Shown one piece after another: positions 48,501 to 60,400 of a stretch of DNA of 64,000 bases. The notes under the pieces are model-generated. The model saw only the letters and a list, made by a program, of their open reading frames with translations. It had not been told where the DNA came from and did not search any database. The DNA comes from Nereocystis luetkeana. Its lineage: Eukaryota > Sar > Phaeophyceae > Laminariales > Laminariaceae. The stretch is from positions 4,379,732-4,443,731 of the forward strand of contig JARUPZ010000005.1 in assembly GCA_031213475.1 (NCBI GenBank), read 5' to 3'. The position numbers and the translations under genes were made by a program. Every line of letters starts with the position of its first letter. Within the stretch, counting starts at the first letter, position 1.

Positions 48501-51500
48501 ATATATGCATGTATAAGTCAACGGTTAGCTGTTGAGGATTGCGGGGTTGGGGCTGGGATTGGAAGGGGGGTGGAGGGTTTAGGGGGGGGGGCGGCGTTCG
48601 GGAAGAGTTGGTGAAGGGAAGGAGAGAAGAATAACGAAAGGAAAGGGGGGGGGGAGGAAGGGGCGGGAACTGAGCGGGGAGGACGGGGTTGGGCGGCGTT
48701 CGGGAAGGGGGGGAGGGGGGGGAGGTACACGTTATGTAGTAGTCGTACGACTGTAGGCTCTAGCATCCCTGCAATGCCGGGACGTGGGGAAGGGGGGGGG
48801 TTATACTCATTGTCATCCATGGCCGTAGTCGTTTGACCATAGACCCTCGCGCCCCCTACAATACACTGCCGGGAAGCGGAGCAAGTCGGGTGGGTCTTCG
48901 CCGACCATGCAGACATTGCTTGCTTGCCCCAAGCGCGAAGCGAGACGTGAGATACTGGGCGAGTCGCATGAATCGTGAAGCTACATAACATCCTATTAAT
49001 AGTAGGGTTCGCTTTTGAGGCGGACTTGCATCTTCGAACTATTTTCGGGGGACCATAGTAAATAGGACCTACGGCACACACAAAAACCTATATATTTACC
49101 CATTTTTATCAACAGTATTTGGTCCTATTTACTATGGTCGCCCGTGATAGAGAATTATTTGAGGGGGGATTGAGNNNNNNNNNNNNNNNNNNNNNNNNNN
49201 NNNNNNNNNNNNNNNNNNNNNNNNNNNNNNNNNNNNNNNNNNNNNNNNNNNNNNNNNNNNNNNNNNNNNNNNNNAGTGGCTCGTGTTGCCTGGGATATAA
49301 CCTGGGTTGGATGCTGCAACAAGCAAAAACCCTGTATGATACAACGCCTCAATAGCCGCAGTTCAATCCTGCGCAAGATCTAGATGATGGTATTCGTCCC
49401 CCCCCCCCCCCCCTTTTCTTTACGCATACGCACGTACGTACGTTCGTATGTACACGTACGTACGTACCACCTAACGTTTAGTTTTTGCCCATGTACTAGG
49501 TATGTTTTTTACCAGGTATACACGTACTCTGTTGTGGCATGTTTTTCTTTTTATGCCCATGTTTTTTTTTGGCTGTCTCTTGCTCTCTGTTTTTTTTTTT
49601 TTTTTTTTCTCCTTTTTTTCTCTCAAATCCTGTTTGTTCCCAACTACATACCAGTACATATACTGTAGTTTTCGGCGATCCGTCTGCTTTTTTTGTTGGA
49701 AGGCGGCTGTCTGGCCAGTGACTATATACACAACGTTGACCGTTCGAACGGTGTTTCTGTGCGATGTTCTGTTTTTCCTGGTGCGATATTTTAGGTGTTC
49801 GTCATGTCGCGAACGGCGGTGATGGAGCAGACGAAGATGCCCACCTTCAAGGAGGCTACCAAGAAATGCCTGCTGCAGCCCCTATCAGGCGTGCCGCCCG
49901 CGGCGACGGTTCTGTACGTGTCGCACCGATGGTCCGGCCCCGGGAAGGCCGACACTGATGACGGACACGCCCACATGCAGGTACAAGTAGGTTAGAGGGG
50001 GATGGTGGTGGGGGGGGTGGGGTGGGGGGGGGGGAGGGGGGGGGGAGGGGGGGGGGGGGCGGGGGTTGCGGTGTTGTTGTTGGTTCTGGTGTTGCTGGTG
50101 TTGGTGTTGGCGCTGTTGTGTTGATTGCTGCTGATGTTGATGTTGCTGTTGCTGCTGTTGTTGTTGTTGTTGTTGTTTTGCATTCGCGTTTTGTCCACCT
50201 GGCTCCTTTCGGTGGACACACGTATTTATTGAGATAGCCTATGGTCATTCATACCCACGACTACACGGCCATGAGTACACCAACCCCCCGCCCCCCCGCC
50301 CATGGAAAAGTAACTTATAAACATAGCTTGTTAACTCAACCTGTCATCCACGTGCAAATCCGCCTCACAAGCGTTTCCTAGTAGGGTGCAGCTCACCCTC
50401 CATACGACTCGCCGGACACCTTACGGCGCTTCGCGCACGGTGCGAGCAAAAGAAATGACTGCCTGGTCGGTGAAAACGTGCCCCGTCCCGGCATTGTAGC
50501 CCCCCCCCCCCGCCACCCCCCCCCACCCGCGAATCCGATTTCGATTTACCGTCATCTGGAATGTATTAACGCTCGTCCCCTCTCCCTGTTGACACCTGTT
50601 ATCCCTCCGCCTACCAACCCCCTCCTCCCTTCGCTCCCTTCCCCCCCCCCCCCCCCCCCCTCTCTCCCCATTTCTTGTGTGTGTGCCAGCTGACTCGCTA
50701 CCTGGAAGAGCCCGCGGGGCAGGGCATCCACTACATCTGGTTGGATGTCTCCTGCATCGATGTGAGAGCGCCTCGCGCGGCCTGACCTACCCCCACCCCC
50801 GCCACTCCTGACGGTATCACGTAGTGTTCGTGGTAAGGCACCCAAGAGGCGGTTACATAGTGCCCCCGTTGCTGTCTCTGGAAGTGGCTACGCGTACACC
50901 GGAAATTGAATTAACTCATTCGAAGCTCTCATTCATGTGCGAATAAGTCCGCCTCGCAAGCGGTTCTTAGTAGGATGCAGCTCACCCTTCATGCGACTCG
51001 CCGGACACCTCACGGCGCTTCGCGCTTGGTGCAAGCAATGTCTGCTCCGGTCGGTGAAAACCCGACGTGCTCCGTCCCGGCATTGTCGTGATGCGAGGGT
51101 CTATGGTCATACGACTACGGCCATGGCCATGCATGAGATCGAGTACATCTCTCCTATCGAGTACACCCCCCCCTCCCCCCCCCCCCCCCGCCTGCTCCCA
51201 TTGATCTGACACGTACCGGGTTATGCACCAGTAACAACTGCGTACAGCAAAATAGCGAGTTCCTGGTGCTGTCGTCTATAGTAGCGAAGGTATGCTGCTG
51301 TAGTGTTAACCCTTTTAGAACTGCAGTCTCATTTTGGGGACAATCGATTCAAATTTCAAGTAGTTTGTCCCCAAATCGGGACTGCGGTTCTAAAAGGGTT
51401 AATAGTCGTATGATACGAATCCCAGTCGTTTGAAAAAAGTAAATAAATCTGGTCACAGCAGCGCAATGGAATTAGGTACGTGCCTCGTACGATGATGTCC

Positions 51501-54500
51501 TCTTGACAACCCCTTCCCCCCCCCCCCTCCCAGGTGCCCACCCCCCTGTCCTCCGGCAGGAGGGGCACGGTGGTGGTGGGCTTGGTGCTTTTTCTGTGTT
51601 GCCGTCCTTATTCACGTTTTTTTTTTGTCCGGGTTTGGTGTTTTTTTGTTACGAAGTGCGTTTTGGCTGTTCCCCTCCCCCCCCACGTTTCGTCTGGTAG
51701 TATTAATAGTACTTTTGAGATTACTTTTGAGAATATTTATGGCATGCTTGCTTTTTTCTGCACCCTCGAGTATCACCCCACCCCACCCCACCCCACCTCA
51801 GAATCACCCCTGCCCACCCCACGCTACCCGTCCCTTCCTCTTCCCCTTCCCTGCTACGACTCCGGCTGCTGTGCGTCTGTTGGCGTCTCTGTGTGGGGTT
51901 TGCTCTCTATAGGTGGCTGACAAAGAGCACGTGGCATACGAGCAGTACATGGGCAACGTCGTGACGGTGCTTTCGCGCTCGACCCACCTGCTGGCGGTCC
52001 CCCCGTGCAAGCTGCTCGACCCGCGGGTCAGTCGACGTTCTTGCACGCGTCGGAAGCATAGTCAAGTCGGACAGATATATCATCATTGTACAGATAGATC
52101 ATTGTGCAGATAGATCTTACCATTGTACAGATATATCATCATTGTACAGATAGATCATCATTGTATAGATAGATATTATCATTGTACAGATATATATCTA
52201 TATATAGATATATTACCATCGTACAGATAGATCATCACCGTACTTACGTAGAGACCACGAGCTGAAGCTTGTGCTTGTCGGACAGCTCGGTGTCAGATCC
52301 ATCGCTGGACTAGCCAGACACGTACAGGTAAAATATCATTTTTGACAGGGCCGCTCGATCCGAGGGTAAAGGTCGATTCGTGCACGCGTGCGAAGTCGGG
52401 AGAGGTCGAATCAGATCAGATCAGATTAGATCAGATCACAGCAGATCACTGTACAGGTCATCATTACGACGGTTCTTGCTCGGTCCGAGGGTATAGATAG
52501 CTGAATTGCCTCCTCCACTTCCGTCCGTCCCCTCTCCCTTCTTGTCCTACCTTCCCTCGTTTTGGTGGCAGGAGCTGGTACGCGACATGTCCGTCGCCAA
52601 AATGGCGGAGAAGAGTAGTCTCTCGGGGGAAGGCCCCTCAGCCGCGTACCTGGTGAGCTTTAACTTTTTGAGACCCGAGTTTGGGATTGAGTTTGGGATT
52701 AAGCTTGTGATCGAGATTTAAAGCGAGATGGGACTGAAAGATTGAATTTTGAGACCAAGATGAGAGGTTTTTGGATTTCGAGACTCTTATGAGAGTGAGA
52801 AGAGGTTTTTGGATTTCGAGACTCTGAGAGTGAGAAAAGAGGTTTTATCTTGATAGATTGGGATTGAGCGGGGGGGTGTTTATAATGCGATTGAGATTGA
52901 CATGGGGTTTTCAGGTCCAAGATTTGAGTTTTATGATTCAGTTTTAGATAGGGCGTGAGGTTGATTTTGGAGATGAGATTTGAGATCGGCCGAGATTGTT
53001 GAGATTTGAGATCGGCCGAGATTGTTGAGATTTGAGATCGGCCAAGATTATTGAGATTTTGAGACCGCGGTTGTGAGAACGGTAAGGTTTTTGCAAGCAA
53101 AGGCCTAAGCTCGTGTTGGCGTCTTATTCCATGGTACTTTTGCCTCCATCTTCGTCGCCACCCTTCCCCCCCGCCCCCCCACCGCCTCCCTCCGCGCCTC
53201 AATGTTTTACCCCCCTCCCTCCCGCGCACTGCCGCCTTCCCCCCCCCATCGCCCCCCCCGCCTCCACGCCTCAATGTTTTACCCCCCCTCCCTCCCGCGC
53301 GCTGTCACCCCCCCCCCCCCCCCCCCCCCCCCCGCCCCCCCCGCTTCCCTCCACGCCTCAAATGTCCCCCCCCCCCCCCCCCCCCTCCCTCCCGCGCGCT
53401 TCCGCCGTCCCCCCCGCGTCCCAATGTTCTGTCCCCCCCCGCCCATCCACCCCATCCGCCTCTCTCTGCCAATAACAATGACGGTATCATGAACACCCTA
53501 AACAACAATCACATCAACAACACGCTGAACGGCGATAACAACATCAACAACAATAAAAAACAACAAAACAGAAGAGCGTCCCGTCCAGCGCATCGATGCG
53601 GCCGCGGGGCCTGACCGCGGGGGGCGAATCCGTGGCGAACAGCTACGCCTCGCTGCCCCTATCGGGCGGTCGCGGCGGCGCCGGCAACGGCAGCGGCAGC
53701 GGAGCCACCGCCACCGCCGCCATCACGAGAAAGGCCCCCACCAGCGCCGAGGCCATCGCGCAGGCGGTGGAGGAGGAGGTGAACGCGGCCATCCTCGCCC
53801 GGAAAGCGACCCACCCGGACAAGTGGTCGATGCTCCTGACCAACACCCCAGAGGGGGAGGAGGCTTCGCTCGCTGCCTTCGCCGCCGCGGGTGGGGGTGG
53901 TGTGGCGGGCGGAGACAAAGCGGCCGACGGAAGGGGACGAGGGGGAGCGGCGGGGGGCGGGGGCAGGGCAAGCAAGCCCGCTGCCGCCGCCAAGGGGACC
54001 GGGGGCGCCGGGGGGAGTGCCTCCCTCGCGGGAAAGAAAGGGGGCGGGGGGGGAGGGAGTTCCGCGAGGAGGCTCTCGAACGCGAGTGGGGGGGGGGGGG
54101 CGGCGGCGGGGGCGGCGTCTGGGAAGGAGCAGAGCGGGAGGAAGGCCTCGTGGAGGGGGGGCGGGGCGGCTGCGAAGAAGGCGCAGATGGAAGCTGACGC
54201 GTTGGAGGCCGCGGCGGCCGCGGCTGGGGGGATGTCTAAGAAAGAAAAGAGGGCGGCGCTTGTTCAACAGGTATACAGGGCTCAGGGGTGGGGGCGGTGG
54301 TATGGTTGAAGGTGGAGGTGGGGGTGGCGCTAGGCATTGGAGGTAGGGTTATAGGTGGGAGTGTCTGAAAAGGAGAAGAGGGAGGCGTTTTTTCAGCACG
54401 TGAGGGTTGGGGTTGGGGGTTAGCGTTGGGGTGGGGTTGGGGGGGAGGGTATAGGGTTTGGGGGTAGAAGACGTAGGAGTGGGGGGTTGGTGGTGGTGAT

Positions 54501-56678
54501 AGTGGTGGTGGTGGGGGGGGGGGGATGGGAGTTGCCAACGGACGTGATAACAGGCGGGAGTGTGTGTGTGTTTTTTTATGTTTTGCTTGTTTTTGTTTGA
54601 TGGTCACAATAGGCCGCCCACGCTGATGACTTTGCTGACATTGTATTATATGATTTTGTGTCGCATGACCTCATGCTGAGACGTTTTTTGGGTTTCGTGA
54701 ATGGCCATGCTTTTTTTTCATTTTTTTTTTTTTAATCCTCCGGCGGATGGCCATTCTTTTTTATTATTTATTTTTTGGGTTGCATGACCATGCTGCTATG
54801 CTTTGTGGTGCATGAGTGAGTTGAATGACCATGCTCGTATAATTGTGATGTTTTTGTGATGTATGCATGAGCCATGCTGATGTGTTTTGGTGCGGATGTT
54901 TTTTTGTTTTTTTTTTCGTGTTGCCCTGCCCATATACATGCTGTTGAGTTTTTTTTTCATGTTACATGACTACTGTGCTAATATGCTTTTTGTGTTTCAG
55001 GCATGCCCATGCTGATATAGCACGTTTTCATTGGTTCGCTTGTTTCGGTTCGTTGCAGGCGCGAGAGGAGGCGGCGGCCGCGGCGGCGGAAGTGACTCAC
55101 GACGTGGCCCAGACACCGGCCGTTTTGAAGGAGCCCGTCCTCTACTCCGACCCTGCAGCGCTGCTTAACCGCGGGTATGATGTTGGTGGTGGGGGCGGGG
55201 GAGAGCGGGGGGGGGGGGGGGGGGGGGAGGGGGGCGGACTCATTTCGTTGATTTGCCTTAGTCGTTCGACCATTGACCACGCATCCCTTTCGAGATGGAG
55301 CCGGGGGGGGGGGGAGGTGTAATGATCATGCATGGTAAGGGAGTGAGGGGTGGTTGTTGTTGGTGATGTTGCTGTTGCTGTTGGTGGGGGTGGTGCTGTT
55401 GCTGTGGTGGTGATGTTGGTGTCGGTGTCAGTGGCATTGGGATTGATGGGTGTTGGTGTTGTGATGTCGGTGTGGTGGTGATGGTGTCATGGCGGTGCTG
55501 CGTGGTGGTGATGGCGTCGGTGCTGTTTGCTGTGTTTTTTGTTTGTTTGTGTCGGTGGGTGCTACTGCTGTGTGATTATTTGCCTACTGCTGCTGTGTAT
55601 GTTTTCTTTTACTGGTTATTCGTTGTGGGTATTGATGCCACTGTTGTCGTTAGTGGTATTGTTACTGCTTCTGCTGCTGCTGCTGCTGCTGCTTGGTTCT
55701 CAGAATAGAAGCTATCGCCGCACGATCTTAAAACCCGCAGAAAGAAGAACGAGCGGATTCACCATCCATCAAGAGGGCAACATTTTATCTTACAGTACGA
55801 ACAATAGTCACGGTGTGTTGGCCCCCTTTTCCCTGTATTGTTTCCGTCCGTTTCGTTTACGATTCTCTATACGTCTTTCTGGGTCAACTTCCCACCGGTT
55901 TCCCGAAAAAGGCACTCGAAAGCTGCGTATCAGGCAGTATTTGATCGATCGATCTCATAAAAGCTGACGTGTCCGTATCGATACTTCTACAATACATCAA
56001 TACGAAGGGTGTGTTCTGGAGGGTACGTATTCATACGAACTGACTACACAGTAAACCGGGGGGTGTATGTACCCTATCGACGTCTCGGACGAGGAAGGTT
56101 CGGTACGGCGCCAATACCCTACCGGACACCGGGGCAAGGTTCTATATACTTCGGACGGACAGATCATGATCTGTCTGTCTATCTATCTATCTATCTATCT
56201 ACAGATAGATCATCTAGATCCTCACCGGCCGTTGTGAGAGGTTGTGGTACATTATCTGCCTTGTAGGGCAGACCCTGCCCAGGAAACGTGCGCTGTTGAT
56301 AGATCATGCAGATTGATTCGGGTCCCACTCCCGAAACAACATGAGATATACTGCTGTACTCGTTCGAGATCATGCAAGCGCGGGAACATAGATCTATGTA
56401 TCTATCTATCTATGTCTATCTGGCCATCTATGTGTATATCTGTCTATCTGTTTATCTATCTATCTATCTATCTATCTATCTGTCTGTCTGTCTGTTTGTC
56501 TAACTGTCTGTCTATCTATCTAGATATCTATCTATCTACCAGGTATCTATCTATCTTTCTGTCTGTCTGTATATCTGTCTATTAATATATATCTGTCAGT
56601 ATATCTATATATCTGTCTATCTATCTATCTATATATCTATGTGTTTGTCTGTTTGTCTTACTGTCTGTCTATCTATCC

Positions 56679-56714
<36 letters not shown>

Positions 56715-56725
56715 CTATCTCTATC

Positions 56726-56756
<31 letters not shown>

Positions 56757-56791
56757 CTATCTATCTATCTATCTCTATCTATCTATCTATC

Positions 56792-56846
<55 letters not shown>

Positions 56847-56851
56847 CTATA

Positions 56852-56896
<45 letters not shown>

Positions 56897-57420
56897 GTCT
56901 ATCTATCTATCTATCTATCTGCCTTGAAAGTTCGACTGCTGTAGATAATAAAGTACCATATAAATCGATTGTGTGTCCGGTACGAACTCAGTCGCGATAC
57001 CTGGACACTTCGGCAAAGTTCGGCACGCCGGGTATGTGCGTCGGTATTCCTCCCCTACCAGGTGTTGGTATATGCGCTCCAGTGTCTAAATGAGAAAGAA
57101 ACAAGACCAGTGCGTTGGGGCCACAGTTACTAGGACCCATGTTACACACGAAAACCTACATATTTATCTATTTTTACTCACATTTTTTTGGTCCTACTTA
57201 CTACGATCCTCCGTAATAGTGCGTTGGGATTCATGGACGAAATTGCGCACAGCGATTTTTATTTTTTTTTCTCAGATTCGTATTTCACTTGGTTTTATTT
57301 AGTATGCCCCTCCCCTGTCTGGTGGGTCCCGAGAATGGGTAGCGGGGTAAATAAATACTTGCACTTTTTTTTTTTTCTTCTCATTTTTCTCATGAAAAAG
57401 AAGAAAAAAAGATCATACCC

Positions 57421-57465
<45 letters not shown>

Positions 57466-60400
57466 ACCTGGTATGTTTTTGTATCCCCTGGTGACGTCAA
57501 CCGCCTACGCTTCCGCGTTAAACGTTCGTGTTGTGTGTCAATTTAAGCGGTCGCTGCTACGTACATGCGTGCCTTGCGATGTACGAGGGTAGCCAGGTAC
57601 CAGGTATTAATCATTTGTGTCTCTTTTATTGCTCGGCAGGTGGGTGGAGATGGAGATTTCCTTGGCGCTGGTATTCGGCGTGCAGGTGCTCGTCTGCGCT
57701 CGCTGGGGACCCAAGGTATGATACGGTTTTGCGCGTCGTTTTTTAGCCGTGCTGTGCTTGTACCGTGCCATCGCCACACGCTTCCGCACCATTCTTTTTT
57801 TCGTTTTCTTTTCCATACCAAGCATACCATGCCATCTGCCATTCCATTTAAATATCATGCGTCGTTTCCTTGGGTCATGTCTACCGCATCGTGTTTTTCC
57901 ATACCATACCACATCGTACGGCATCCCATATCCACACCCGTACTATATATACCATACCGTGCCATACCGCCTTTGCTGTGGTGCGGTACTATGTAACGTG
58001 AAATGACTGTACTTCACCGTAGCGGTGATTAACGTAGCTTGCCTCGTGCCCTGAACTGCCTCTGCTACTACTGTGCTTCACCGTAGCGATTATTAGCCTT
58101 AGCTTGTCTCGTCCTGAACTGCCGCTGCTACTACTACGACCGGCACTGCAAGTAACAGCACGAGGAAGCGCACCGTGCTAAAAAACAACAGGACGAGTAT
58201 ATAGCCGCACGTGCACGAAGATGATAGCAGCCAGCGCGTATGAGTACCGCATGAAAAATACCAGGTACTCGAGAAGCCGCTCGTGCGCGAAAGCTCTCGT
58301 GTGTTATTTTCTTTTTTTTTTCATCACTTTCTGTGTACTACTATAGGAAACGCGTCTTTTCACGAAAACTCCATCCACAGCAGTACGTATTTTCGCCTTC
58401 TCTATTATTTATTATTTAGGAGGGCCATAGCAATCAGGACCCCATCATACACACTAAAGCCTACCAGGTATCTATTCTAGTATTTTTGCTGAGCATATTA
58501 AATAGGACCCATTAAATAGGGGACCTACGGTACTCACCAAAACCTACCTATTTCGATATTTTTACTATTAATAACAATATTTGGTCCTATTTACCAAGGT
58601 TGTGTTCGGTAAGGTACATACCGAGGCGTACCAGCGGTAATGTACCTCCGGTATACCGGTACCGAGAAGTTCGGTACCTTCGGTATGATCTCCATACCGG
58701 TACCGAGGACTTCGGTACGTTCGGTACGAGGTCCATACCGGTACCGGGAAGTTCGGTACGTTCGGTACGCAGTTCGTACCGGTACCGGTGGTGCCGGTAT
58801 AACAATCCGTACCGGTACCGAGATGTTCGGTATGTTCGGTAAGATCTCCGTACCGGTACCGAGAAGTTCGGTATGTTCGGTACGTCGTCCATACCGGTAC
58901 CGAGAAGTTCGGTACGTTCGGTACGATGTCCGTACCGGTACCGAGCATACCGGTACCTTACCGAACACAACCTTGCTATTTACTATGGTCCCCCGTATTA
59001 CGGTGCTGCTGCGTGTTCCCCCGTAACAGCAGTGAAGGCGTTTTTTTTTTTGTTCACGAAATCTCGTATTTTCTATATTTTCTATATTTTCTATTTTTCT
59101 CTACTTTTTTTTGTTCGTTTGCTTACGTCATCGACTGGATGGATTGGATGGATTGGATGGATGGATGGATGGATGGATGCGAACGCCGAATTACCCTACT
59201 ATTGTACTTAACGCTGGTAGGTTACCTTCCAAACGGTACTGGTGAAATCGATCATGGCCGAGGACGGGGTCACGGAAGAGCAAACCCCGGGTTTCAAGGG
59301 GGCGTTCTTGGCTGGCCTCGAACGCATCGCGCCCGACGTCGAGGAGGCTACGGGTGAGCGCGTGGAGAAGAGGGGGGGGTTGGGGGGGGTGTACTCATTA
59401 TCACGCATGGCCGTAGTCGTATGACCATAGACCCTTGCATCCCTATAATGCCGGGACAGAACACGTCGGGTTTTAAGCGACCAGGCAGAGACATTGCTTG
59501 CACCAAGCGCGAAGCGCCGTGAGGTGCTGAGCGAGTCGCATGAAGGGTGAGCTGCATCCCACTAAGGGAGGGCGAGGGGTGGGGGGGGGGGGGGGCTGGG
59601 GCTGGGCTGTGGCTATTTATAGACCACGTAGCGGTGTCCAACTTTTTGTGTTTCCTTTTGTGTCGTTGTGTTGGGTTGTGTAGTGGTTGTGTTGCGTTGT
59701 GCTGTGCTGCTATGATGTGTGTGCGTTTTTTTCTCGTTTTGTTGTTTCGTTTCTCCTTGTTTTCACCCTTTTAGTACCGCAGTCCCGTTCTCGGGACAAA
59801 GGGCTCAAATTCTGAGTAGTTTGTCCCCAATTGTCCCCAAAACGGGACCGCAACTCTGAAGGGGTTTATTTACCATACGCGTAGCTTTTTTTTTTTGGGC
59901 CGAAATATTTCCAGACTGACAAGCCTTCCTGAACTCATAAACGAACTGCTGTAGCCGTGATATTGTCCCACTATTACGGGGGACCATAGTTCATAGGACC
60001 AAATATTGTTAGTAAAAATGGTGAAATATATAGGTTTTTTTATGTATACCATAGGTCCTATTAACTATGGTCCCCCGTAATACTGTTTTTATTATTTTTC
60101 GCTTCCTACCTGGTAGCAGAATCTTTTTTGAACACTACACGCGATTGGCCCGCGCGAGAGGTCAAGGCTTTTGCGTTAAACAAACAAACGAACGAAAACG
60201 TTTCATCGAGGAGATCTAGAGCTCAAGTTCTACTATTAATAGTCACTGCCCCGACCATACGTGCCACGCGTCTTATCTAGGGTCTGTCATTTTCGTATTG
60301 TCTTATCTTTTGCTGTCTTACGTTATAGTCTCTTGCGACAAGCTTTGCTGTTCACGTCGACTTCCGACCGATCCCGTCCTTCCCCCCTTCCCCCCCCGAC

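Noticed and set aside
51534..51700. Possible extra exon after CCTCCCAG (VPTPLSSGRRGTVVVG)
   Set aside because: Exons 9 and 10 already join in phase and in domain order; no donor of matching phase is convincing here.
53113..53492. Proline-rich frames
   Set aside because: C-run minisatellite just upstream of exon 12, read in two overlapping frames.
56641..57093. Long Tyr/Leu/Ser open frames
   Set aside because: Pure product of the TATC microsatellite.
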